DNA of 6,432 nt from Lysobacterales bacterium. Its GTDB lineage: Bacteria; Pseudomonadota; Gammaproteobacteria; Xanthomonadales; Xanthomonadaceae. The stretch spans positions 3,856 through 10,287 of the forward strand of contig JAGRJX010000097.1 in the NCBI GenBank assembly GCA_020442545.1. Reading direction: 5' to 3'. The notes beneath the pieces were generated by a model, which was not told the DNA's origin, ran no database searches, and saw only the letters and a program-made list of their open reading frames with translations. The stretch's first letter is position 1; each line of letters starts with the position of its first letter. The position numbers and the translations under genes were made by a program. Below are positions 1-6,365 of the stretch, piece after piece.

Positions 1-2590
1 CGCCCATCAGCCACACCGGCCAGCGGCGCTGGCGCGAGCCTATCACCCAGGCGACCACGCCGATGATGCTCCAGACCACGGTGAGGCTGGTCTGCGCGAC
101 GTTGTCCTGCAGGATGCGCTCGCTCCACGGGGCGTCGTGCAGGTGATGGACGGCGCGCAGGCAGGCCATGGTGACGAAGGCGAAGGCGGCCAGCGGCAGT
201 CCGATGCCCGTGATGTTGCGAAGCTCGGCGCTGCTGTCGGCGCGACGGCTTCGCAGCACCAGTGATGTGGCGAACAGCAGCAGGCCGAGCTGCATCAGCT
301 CCAGCGGATTCAGCAGCGGGAAGAACGGCAGCGGTGTGGCGTCACCGGCGTTGAACAGGCTGACCAGCCAGAGCAGACCGAGAACCGCGCTGGCCGGAAC
401 CAGCCAGCGCAGGCGGTAGCCGTCGAACAGGTCGCTCAGCGGCCAGGCGAAGCGTGGCGGCCGGCCTGCATTGCCGAACAGGAGAATGGCGAGTGGCAGC
501 ATCAGCAGCAGCCACGACCAGCCGTCGCCGAGTCGTTCGACGCGTTCGCTCCACTGCAACAAGGCGAGTCCGAGAACGATAGCGGCGCTCCACAATGCGC
601 CGACATGCATCCACGAGATGCCGCGTGCCTGCGGCTGGCGGAAGCGGTTCAGGGCCCATGCCAGCGACAGGAACAGCAGCGGCCAGGCAATCATGTTGCC
701 GCCGCCGAAGAGGTCGGAATGGTTGGCGTAGCCAAGGAAAGTGAAGACCGGGATCAGCGCGATGAACGGCAGCAGCGCGTAGCCGATGCGATACCACGGC
801 AGCCAGGCGCGCAGGATCGTCACCAGCGCCATACCGGCGGTCAGCCACAGCAGCCACAGCGGCATCTCGTCGCCGACCCATTCGGGCAAATGGCGACCGA
901 AGGCGTCGATTTCGCGCAGCCCGAACACCGTCCACCAGAACAGCGCGCCGACCAGCGCCAGCACCGACAGCCACGGCATCGGCCGGTGGCGATCGTAGCT
1001 CCAGCCGATGAAGCCGGCGGCGCCGGTCAGGCAGAGCACGGTCAACGCGTGGCCGTTGAGCAGCGGCAGTTCGCCGGTGCTGGCGTCCCACAGGCCGTCG
1101 AGCACGGCGAAGGCATAGGCGCCGGCGGCGATCACCTGCAGCAGCAGACCGGTCAGGCGTGGCAACAAGTGATTCTGACGCTGACCGAGCCAGACCAGCG
1201 CGGCGCCTTCCAGCGCCCAGGTCGCGGCCGTCCAGTTGGCCGACAGCGCCAACGGCACGGCCAGCGTGGCGAAGCCGCCGCCCAGCACCGCGAAGCTGGT
1301 GCCGAGGTTCACCAGCTGGCGACGGCGCACCAGCCACCAGGCAAGCAGCGCGTACATCGTGGCGATGGCGATGGCGCTGAAGGCGAGGCCGTAGCGATCA
1401 TCGGCCAACAGTGCTGCCTGCATCGGGAAGGCCAGCAGCGGCGTGCCGAATACCAGCGTGCCGTCGACGATGCCGCGCTTTCCGGTTGGCTGGCGTAGCG
1501 CGTAGAGCAGCGGGATCAGCGTGTAGAACAGGAAGAACAGGACAAGGAACGGTTCGACGGTGGCGAACTTCTCCGGCTCGTAGTGCTGCCAGCCCCAGGC
1601 CCCGCCGATGATGAAGGTGAAGGCGAAGCCGATCAGGTTGAGCAGCCGCCACGGCTTCTTCCAGGCGATGGCGAACACCGCCGCGTTGAGCAGCGCGTAG
1701 TAGCTGAACAGCGCAACGTGGTTGCCACTGCCGGTATTGATCAGCACCGGCGCCAGATAGCCGCCGACAAAGCCCAGCGCGGCCAGCCAGATGGCGTTCT
1801 GCAGCACCGCCAGCATCGCGGCGGTGGCGACCACCAGCAGCACCAGGCCGAAGGCCAGCCCGGCCGGCAGCACGTGGTAGTAGGCGAAGGCGGCGAACAC
1901 CACCATCAGCAGCAGGCCGATGCCGAGGCCCTGCAGGCTGAGACCGAAGGCTGGCTGCTTCAGGCGATTGCGCCAGCCCCAGAGCTGCGCGCCGACGGCC
2001 AGCGCGGCGAAGCCGGCGAGACGGAACTCGATGGGCAGCGAGAAGTAGCCCTGGTCGGCGGCGTACTTCAGCGCCGCGGCCACGCCGAAGAACAGCAGCA
2101 GCGCACCGATCTTCACCGGCACGTTGCCTTCGAGGAATGCACGACGCAGGAAGGCGGTGATCTTGACGTCCAGGCCGTCCTTCGGCGGCGCAGCTGGCTT
2201 GTCGAAGATCGGCTTGTGTGCGGGCGCGCCTGCGGCGACAGCCGCGGCGGCGGTTTGCGCGGGTCTGCCGACCAGGTCTTCGGGTCGGGTGACTGGTCGT
2301 GGTGGTGGCGCGGCATCGGGCGCTGGCGTCGTTTCTGCAGCCGATTCCTGGGCTGCGGGCGCGACTGGTGCAGGCACGGCGGTTGAAACGGCGGCAGAAC
2401 TGGCGGCCTGTCGTGGTGGTGCAGCGAGGGCGCGCTCGCGCTCCAGCTTGGCCAGCCGCTGGCGCAGTTCGATCAGTCGTGCGCCCTGCCAGCCAGCGAA
2501 AGCGCCGAGGACCAGTCCCAGCAGCTCCTCGCTGGCATCGCCGATGGCATACCCGAAGAACGCGCCCAGCAGGGCAAAAATCCAGTGCAT
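1..2590 (-). CDS. DUF2339 domain-containing polytopic inner-membrane protein (3' end beyond the window)
   Basis: One open frame runs from an ATG at 2590 to the left edge: 863 complete codons and no stop, so the C-terminus is missing. Residues 3-34 are hydrophobic and Gly-rich, likely a membrane hairpin. Residues 38-56 form a short charged helix (IELRQRLAKLERER), possibly coiled coil. Residues 57-140 are an Ala/Pro-rich, probably disordered linker. From about 155 to the edge there are many successive hydrophobic segments, roughly two dozen. The family hallmark is clear: GNVPVKIGALLLFFGVA at 155-171 followed by LKYAA, and GGYLAPVLINTGSGNHVALF at about 275-294. DUF2339 (COG5373) proteins are commonly 800-1000 or more residues, so little should be missing. 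Their biochemical role is not established; transport or envelope functions are guesses. The start is supported by the hydrophobic N-terminus beginning at Met1 and a weak GGA (complement of 2600-2602) 9 bases upstream. The gene diverges from ppc. Family assignment is confident; function is unknown. Confidence 0.9.
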   Translation of the reverse strand, partial: MHWIFALLGAFFGYAIGDASEELLGLVLGAFAGWQGARLIELRQRLAKLERERALAAPPRQAASSAAVSTAVPAPVAPAAQESAAETTPAPDAAPPPRPVTRPEDLVGRPAQTAAAAVAAGAPAHKPIFDKPAAPPKDGLDVKITAFLRRAFLEGNVPVKIGALLLFFGVAAALKYAADQGYFSLPIEFRLAGFAALAVGAQLWGWRNRLKQPAFGLSLQGLGIGLLLMVVFAAFAYYHVLPAGLAFGLVLLVVATAAMLAVLQNAIWLAALGFVGGYLAPVLINTGSGNHVALFSYYALLNAAVFAIAWKKPWRLLNLIGFAFTFIIGGAWGWQHYEPEKFATVEPFLVLFFLFYTLIPLLYALRQPTGKRGIVDGTLVFGTPLLAFPMQAALLADDRYGLAFSAIAIATMYALLAWWLVRRRQLVNLGTSFAVLGGGFATLAVPLALSANWTAATWALEGAALVWLGQRQNHLLPRLTGLLLQVIAAGAYAFAVLDGLWDASTGELPLLNGHALTVLCLTGAAGFIGWSYDRHRPMPWLSVLALVGALFWWTVFGLREIDAFGRHLPEWVGDEMPLWLLWLTAGMALVTILRAWLPWYRIGYALLPFIALIPVFTFLGYANHSDLFGGGNMIAWPLLFLSLAWALNRFRQPQARGISWMHVGALWSAAIVLGLALLQWSERVERLGDGWSWLLLMLPLAILLFGNAGRPPRFAWPLSDLFDGYRLRWLVPASAVLGLLWLVSLFNAGDATPLPFFPLLNPLELMQLGLLLFATSLVLRSRRADSSAELRNITGIGLPLAAFAFVTMACLRAVHHLHDAPWSERILQDNVAQTSLTVVWSIIGVVAWVIGSRQRRWPVWLMG

Positions 2591-2652
2591 AAGCCGAATT
2601 CCACGTGCGGTGCCCGGCAGTGTAGCGTCAGTGGTCCATTGGCGAGCGGTCA

Positions 2653-2680
2653 TGGACGCTTCCCGCAAACGTTGTAGGCT
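2653..2680 (+). promoter_or_regulatory. Candidate sigma70-type promoter for ppc, near-leaderless
   Basis: TGGACG at 2653-2658 (4 of 6 to TTGACA) is followed by a 16-bp spacer and TAGGCT at 2675-2680 (TAnnnT form, 3 of 6 to TATAAT). The box ends 7 bp before the ATG at 2688, so transcription would begin at or next to the start codon. This fits the absence of a strong Shine-Dalgarno sequence; only TAGG at 2675-2678 is in range. The match is weak on its own but is echoed upstream of the solute-binding protein gene. If it is right, the upstream in-frame ATG at 2652 is not the translation start. Confidence 0.35.
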
Positions 2681-2686
2681 TTGCGG
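2663..2686. repeat. Perfect 7-bp inverted repeat abutting the ppc start
   Basis: CCGCAAA at 2663-2669 and TTTGCGG at 2680-2686 are exact reverse complements separated by 10 bp. The repeat ends one base before the ATG at 2688 and covers the candidate -10 box. It could be a repressor operator, or, in a longer transcript, an RNA hairpin masking the start codon. The arms are short enough that chance is a real possibility. Confidence 0.4.
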
Positions 2687-2687
2687 C

Positions 2688-5456
2688 ATGAGCGAAGACC
2701 AGCAGACCCGACCTACTTCCAGCGACGCACCAGACAATGGCGACGCCGACGCCTTGCGTGAAATCCACTTTGCCGAAACCGATGTCGCGCTTCGGCGTGA
2801 CGTCGGCCGACTCGGTGCATTGGTCGGCGAGGTGCTGGCCGAACAGCGTGGCGACGCTTTTTTCCAACGCGTGGAGGCGCTGCGTCGCGCGGCCATTGCG
2901 CGGCGCGAAGGCGGCGCGCCGATGGCCGATATTGCTGCGCTGATCAGTAATCTGTCGCAGGACGAAGCCGCCGCACTGGTGCGCGCCTTTGCCGCCTACT
3001 TCGGCGCCGTGAACCTGGCCGAGCGCGTGCATCGTATTCGCCGACGCCGCGATTACCAGAAGGCCGGTGCCGACGCGCAGCCCGGTGGGCTGCTGGCAGT
3101 GTTGTCCCGGCTGAAGTCGGACGGCGTGACCGCTGATGAACTGCGTGACTGCCTCGCCGGCCTGCGCGTCGAGCCGGTGTTCACCGCGCACCCCACCGAG
3201 GCGCTGCGTCGCGCGCTGCTGGAGAAGGAGCAGCTGATCGTCGAATGTCTGGTAGCGGACATTGATGGCGACCGCACGCCGCAGGAGCGCCGCGTGGATC
3301 GCGAGCGCATGCGCATGGCGCTGACTGCGGCCTGGCAGACCGCGGAATCACCGCCGACGCGGCCCACCGTGGCCGACGAGATGGAGCATGTCGGCTTCTA
3401 CCTGTCCGACGTGCTGTACCGCGTGCTGCCGGTGTTCCACGAAGTCTTCGACGATGCGCTGGGCGATTCCTTCGGTGACATTGGCGAGCTGCCGCCGATG
3501 ATCGCCTTCGGTAGTTGGGTCGGCGGCGACATGGACGGCAATCCCAACGTCGGCGCCAACACCATCCGCGCTGCACTCGGCTATCAGCGCGCGCAGGTCA
3601 TCGCCAACTACGGTCGTGAGCTGGCGCATCTGGCGCAGCTGCTGAGCCAGTCCACCAGCCGTATCGATGTCAGCGAAGCACTGCAGGCGCGCATCCGCGA
3701 ATACGCCAACCTGCTGCCGGACGCGGTGGAGAGCGACAACCCGCGTATCCAGGAAATGCCTTACCGCCATATCCTCGCGCTGATGCGCGCACGCCTGCGC
3801 GCCACGCTGGAAGGCAATGCGGCGGCCTATTCCGACGCAAGATCCTTCCGTGCCGACGTCGACCTGATCGGCGACAGCCTGCAGCAGAACCGCGGCCTGC
3901 ACGCCGGCGGCTTCGCGGTGCGACGCCTGCAGCGGCGCGTGGCCTGCTTCGGCTTCCACCTGGCAACGCTGGATATGCGTCAGGATTCGCGCATCCACGA
4001 CCTCACGATTGCCGAACAGCTTGGCGACGCGGACTGGCCGGAGCGCGATGCCGGCGAACGCGCCGGTCGCCTGCGTGACCTGCTCGACGTGGCGCCACAG
4101 CAGCCCAATCCGGGCGAACAGTCCGACCGTGCGCTGGCCGTGTTCCGCGAGGTGGCCGAGGCGCGCCAGCGCTACGGCAGCGAAGCGCTGGGCCCGTACA
4201 TCGTCAGCATGAGCCGCAGCGCCGGCGACGCGCTTGCCGTGCTCTACCTCGCCCGTCTGGCGGGGCTCGCCGACCGGCATGATCGCGTGCTGCTGGACGT
4301 GGCACCATTGTTCGAGACCGTGGACGACCTGAACGGCGCCGCCGACGTGCTGGTGTCGCTGTTCGACGATCCGCACTACCGCAGGCATCTGCAGGCGCGG
4401 GGCGATCGTCAGGTGGTGATGCTCGGCTATTCCGACAGCGCCAAGGACGGTGGCCTGATGGCCTCGCGCTGGGCGCTGCAGCAGACACAGATCGCATTGA
4501 CGACGCTGGCGCATGAACGCGGCATACGCATCGCTTTCTTCCACGGTCGCGGTGGTTCGATCAGCCGGGGCGGCGGAAAGACCGAACGCGCCGTGATCGC
4601 CGCGCCGCGTGGTTCGGTGGACGGATATCTGCGCCTGACCGAGCAGGGCGAGGTGATCCATCGCAAGTACGGTATCCGAGCGATTGCCCTGCGCAACCTG
4701 GAGCAGGCCACCGGTGCCGTGCTACGCGCCACGCTGCGTCCGCGTCCGCCGGAGCCGCGTGAAGTGCAGTGGCGCGAGGCGATGACCGCGATGGCCGGTA
4801 TCTCGCGCGACAGCTTCCGTGCGCTGATCCACGAGCATCCGGATTTCGTGCGCTACTTTCGCGAAGCCACGCCGATCGACGTGATCGAGCGGCTGAACAT
4901 CAGTTCGCGACCACCCAAGCGCGCCGCCGGCGAGCAGGCTGGCATTTCTTCGCTACGTGCGATCCCCTGGGTGTTTTCGTGGTCGCAGAACCGTGCCGGG
5001 CTTACTGCCTGGTACGGCGTTGGCACTGCGCTGACGCAGGGCATCGAGCAGTTTGGCGAGGAAATGCTGTCGACAATGGCCGGCGAATGGCCGTTTTTTG
5101 CAGCTCTGGTGGATGACGTGGAGATGACGCTCGCCAAGTCCGATCTCGACGTGTTCGAGCGCTATTCCGAACTGGCCGGTGACCTGCATCCGGTCATGTT
5201 TCCAATGATCCGCGACGAATTCCTTCGCTGCCGTGATGCCATCCTGCGCATCAAGGGCGAGGATTCCCTATTGGCGAAGGATTATCGTCTCGCGCTGTCG
5301 ATCCGCCTGCGCAACCCCTACGTCGATCCGATCAGCCTGCTGCAGGTCGACCTGCTGCGCCGCTGGCGCGAAGGCGGGCGCGAGGACGCCAGCCTGTTCG
5401 AGGCGCTGGCTGCGACGGTCAACGGCATCTCGGCGGGCGTGCAGAATACCGGCTGA
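2688..5456 (+). CDS. ppc: Phosphoenolpyruvate carboxylase (EC 4.1.1.31)
   Basis: This cytosolic enzyme joins PEP and bicarbonate to give oxaloacetate and phosphate, refilling the TCA cycle. The product has 922 residues, against 883 in E. coli, with about 30 extra at the N-terminus. Motifs in order: FTAHPTEA with catalytic His168 (E. coli His138); GSWVGGDMDGNPNV at 275-288; LDMRQDS with Arg431 (Arg396); metal ligands Glu543 (Glu506) and Asp583 (Asp543); GYSDSAKDGG at 580-589 with Lys586 (Lys546); FHGRGGSISRGG from 618 with His619, Arg621 and Arg627 (His579, Arg581, Arg587); TEQGE at 651-655; FSWSQNR ending at Arg769; LRNPYVDP with Arg875; and the family-typical C-terminus QNTG. The E. coli aspartate-site residues (Arg587, Lys773, Arg832, Asn881) correspond to Arg627, Lys817, Arg875 and Asn920, so feedback inhibition by aspartate is predicted. 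E. coli numbering is recalled and matched by motif. The ATG at 2688 was chosen because the sequence from 2652 adds a Cys/Arg-rich stretch and overlaps the likely promoter; starts further upstream run antisense into the neighbouring gene. Identity is essentially certain; the start is fairly likely. Confidence 0.97.
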   Translation: MSEDQQTRPTSSDAPDNGDADALREIHFAETDVALRRDVGRLGALVGEVLAEQRGDAFFQRVEALRRAAIARREGGAPMADIAALISNLSQDEAAALVRAFAAYFGAVNLAERVHRIRRRRDYQKAGADAQPGGLLAVLSRLKSDGVTADELRDCLAGLRVEPVFTAHPTEALRRALLEKEQLIVECLVADIDGDRTPQERRVDRERMRMALTAAWQTAESPPTRPTVADEMEHVGFYLSDVLYRVLPVFHEVFDDALGDSFGDIGELPPMIAFGSWVGGDMDGNPNVGANTIRAALGYQRAQVIANYGRELAHLAQLLSQSTSRIDVSEALQARIREYANLLPDAVESDNPRIQEMPYRHILALMRARLRATLEGNAAAYSDARSFRADVDLIGDSLQQNRGLHAGGFAVRRLQRRVACFGFHLATLDMRQDSRIHDLTIAEQLGDADWPERDAGERAGRLRDLLDVAPQQPNPGEQSDRALAVFREVAEARQRYGSEALGPYIVSMSRSAGDALAVLYLARLAGLADRHDRVLLDVAPLFETVDDLNGAADVLVSLFDDPHYRRHLQARGDRQVVMLGYSDSAKDGGLMASRWALQQTQIALTTLAHERGIRIAFFHGRGGSISRGGGKTERAVIAAPRGSVDGYLRLTEQGEVIHRKYGIRAIALRNLEQATGAVLRATLRPRPPEPREVQWREAMTAMAGISRDSFRALIHEHPDFVRYFREATPIDVIERLNISSRPPKRAAGEQAGISSLRAIPWVFSWSQNRAGLTAWYGVGTALTQGIEQFGEEMLSTMAGEWPFFAALVDDVEMTLAKSDLDVFERYSELAGDLHPVMFPMIRDEFLRCRDAILRIKGEDSLLAKDYRLALSIRLRNPYVDPISLLQVDLLRRWREGGREDASLFEALAATVNGISAGVQNTG

Positions 5457-5472
5457 AGCCCCCGTCCGCTTC
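5455..5472 (+). terminator. Very weak hairpin just after ppc, doubtful terminator
   Basis: GAAGC (5455-5459) and GCTTC (5468-5472) can form a 5-bp stem with an 8-base loop overlapping the ppc stop codon. Only a short T-run (TTT at 5479-5481) follows, several bases away. The stem is too short for a convincing intrinsic terminator, so read-through from ppc into the next gene remains likely. Confidence 0.12.
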
Positions 5473-5488
5473 GCGCTGTTTGTGCATC

Positions 5489-5517
5489 TGGACGCCCTGT
5501 GCATTTCGCCGTAACGT
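5489..5517 (+). promoter_or_regulatory. Candidate promoter for the solute-binding protein gene, near-leaderless
   Basis: TGGACG at 5489-5494 is followed by a 17-bp spacer and TAACGT at 5512-5517. The box ends 8 bp before the ATG at 5526. The hexamer is identical to the one upstream of ppc, and spacing and distance to the start codon are nearly the same. No Shine-Dalgarno sequence is visible before 5526, which fits a leaderless message. The evidence is pattern only. Confidence 0.35.
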
Positions 5518-5525
5518 CAGTAGCG

Positions 5526-6365
5526 ATGAACTCGCCAAAGTCCAGCGTGACCACTGTGGTTGTCCTTGTGGCGACCCTGCTCCTGCTGTCGATGCTGCCG
5601 GTGTGCAACGCTGCCCCGACGGCAGGGGATCGGCAGATTCCCGACAACGTGCCGATTCGCCTCGCCACGCTGGAATGGCGTCCGTATGTTGGTTCGGACC
5701 TGCCCGAGCAGGGCTACGTTGCCGCGCTGGCGCGTGCCGTTTTCGCCGAACAGGGCATCCCGCTGCAGATTGACTTCCATCCCTGGGAGCGGGGGCTTTA
5801 CCTTGCGCGTGCCGGCGAAGTCGATGGCCTGATGCCGGAATACTTCGACGCCAGCCGTCTCGCCGACTTCACTTTCTCCGATCCGTTTCCCGGCGGGCCG
5901 CTGGTGCTGTTCAAGCGTCGAGAGGATGCGATTGCCTTCAGTGTCGATCCTTCGGTGGACCAGGATGCCGCGTTGCGGTCTCTGCTGGACAAGCGCTTCG
6001 GCGTTGTCCGCGCCTACGTCAACACGCCAGCGCTGGATGCCGCCGATTACCTGCTGAAAGAAGAATTCAGCGACGATGCGGCAAACCTGCGAGCACTGGT
6101 CCGTGGCGACATCGACCTCGCCGTGATCGACCGCCGCGTCGCCGACTACCTGATCCGCAATCACTATCCCGACTATGCCGAGCGCATCGAAGCGATGACG
6201 CCCGCCATCGGCGAGCTTCCGCTCTACATCGGCTTCTCCAGAAAATCCCGCCGCCTTGATGAAGCCTTGACCGCCTTCAACCGCGGCCTCGAAGCGCTAC
6301 GCGCCGACGGTCGGCTGGAGGCGCTGCATCGGCGTTATGTCGTCAAACCACATGATGCCGAGTAG
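5526..6365 (+). CDS. Periplasmic solute-binding protein, SBP_bac_3 / HisJ-like family
   Basis: The 279-residue product begins with a signal peptide: a short N-region with Lys5, a hydrophobic core at about 8-24, and probable signal peptidase I cleavage after Ala29 or Ala30 (VCNAAP). Cys27 is preceded by LPV, which does not fit a lipobox, so a lipoprotein is unlikely. The mature part resembles family 3 extracellular solute-binding proteins: IRLATLEWRPYVG at 44-56 opens the first lobe, PWERGLYLARAGEVDGL at 86-102 and FTFSDPF at 115-121 follow, and the second lobe has FGVVRAYVNTP at 158-168 and DLAVIDRRVADYL at 197-209. The C-terminus has the usual helical pattern. Such proteins normally bind polar amino acids or similar small solutes, for an ABC importer or a sensor. 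No permease or ATPase gene is visible here, so the partner and ligand are unknown. The gene lies 69 bp after ppc on the same strand and may be co-transcribed or use its own promoter. An in-frame GTG at 5499 would add nine residues before the signal peptide and is less likely. The family call is good; the ligand is not predictable. Confidence 0.88.
   Translation: MNSPKSSVTTVVVLVATLLLLSMLPVCNAAPTAGDRQIPDNVPIRLATLEWRPYVGSDLPEQGYVAALARAVFAEQGIPLQIDFHPWERGLYLARAGEVDGLMPEYFDASRLADFTFSDPFPGGPLVLFKRREDAIAFSVDPSVDQDAALRSLLDKRFGVVRAYVNTPALDAADYLLKEEFSDDAANLRALVRGDIDLAVIDRRVADYLIRNHYPDYAERIEAMTPAIGELPLYIGFSRKSRRLDEALTAFNRGLEALRADGRLEALHRRYVVKPHDAE

Larger units (their letters stand above)
2591..2687. 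promoter_or_regulatory. Divergent intergenic region between the DUF2339 gene and ppc
   Basis: These 97 bp separate two divergently transcribed genes and must hold the promoters of both, unless promoters lie within coding sequence. For the minus-strand gene, a TACACT box (complement of 2619-2624, 4 of 6 matches to TATAAT) would start a transcript near 2612, but no good -35 box stands at the right distance. A weak GGA at 2600-2602 (complement) could be its ribosome-binding site. The plus-strand candidate promoter and the inverted repeat are listed separately. No riboswitch-like or terminator-like structure was seen. The function is inferred from gene arrangement only. Confidence 0.55.

Noticed and set aside
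342..1337. 331-codon minus-strand open frame
   Set aside because: It is in a different frame from the DUF2339 protein on the same strand; the Arg/Ala-rich translation has no recognisable motif, while the competing frame has clear family signatures.
605..1498. 297-codon plus-strand open frame
   Set aside because: It lies antisense to the DUF2339 gene, and its translation is a low-complexity Gln/Arg/His-rich string typical of the opposite strand of GC-rich coding DNA.
1583..2386. 267-codon plus-strand open frame
   Set aside because: It is an antisense shadow of the DUF2339 gene, rich in Gln, Glu and Gly with no domain pattern.
2602..2607. CACGTG palindrome
   Set aside because: A six-base palindrome alone has no meaning in a bacterial intergenic region and is expected by chance.
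2124..2687. Upstream extension of the ppc frame by up to 188 codons
   Set aside because: It overlaps the DUF2339 N-terminal coding region in antisense, and known PEP carboxylases have no such domain.
3348..4661. 437-codon minus-strand open frame
   Set aside because: It lies wholly antisense to the conserved ppc core; the composition is of the shadow type.
5481..5504. Direct repeat TGTGCAT (5481-5487 and 5498-5504)
   Set aside because: Seven bases, two copies, 17 bp apart start to start; too short to separate from chance, and one copy overlaps the candidate promoter spacer.
5517..6164. 215-codon minus-strand open frame
   Set aside because: It is an antisense shadow of the solute-binding protein gene, which has a signal peptide and conserved motifs on the other strand.
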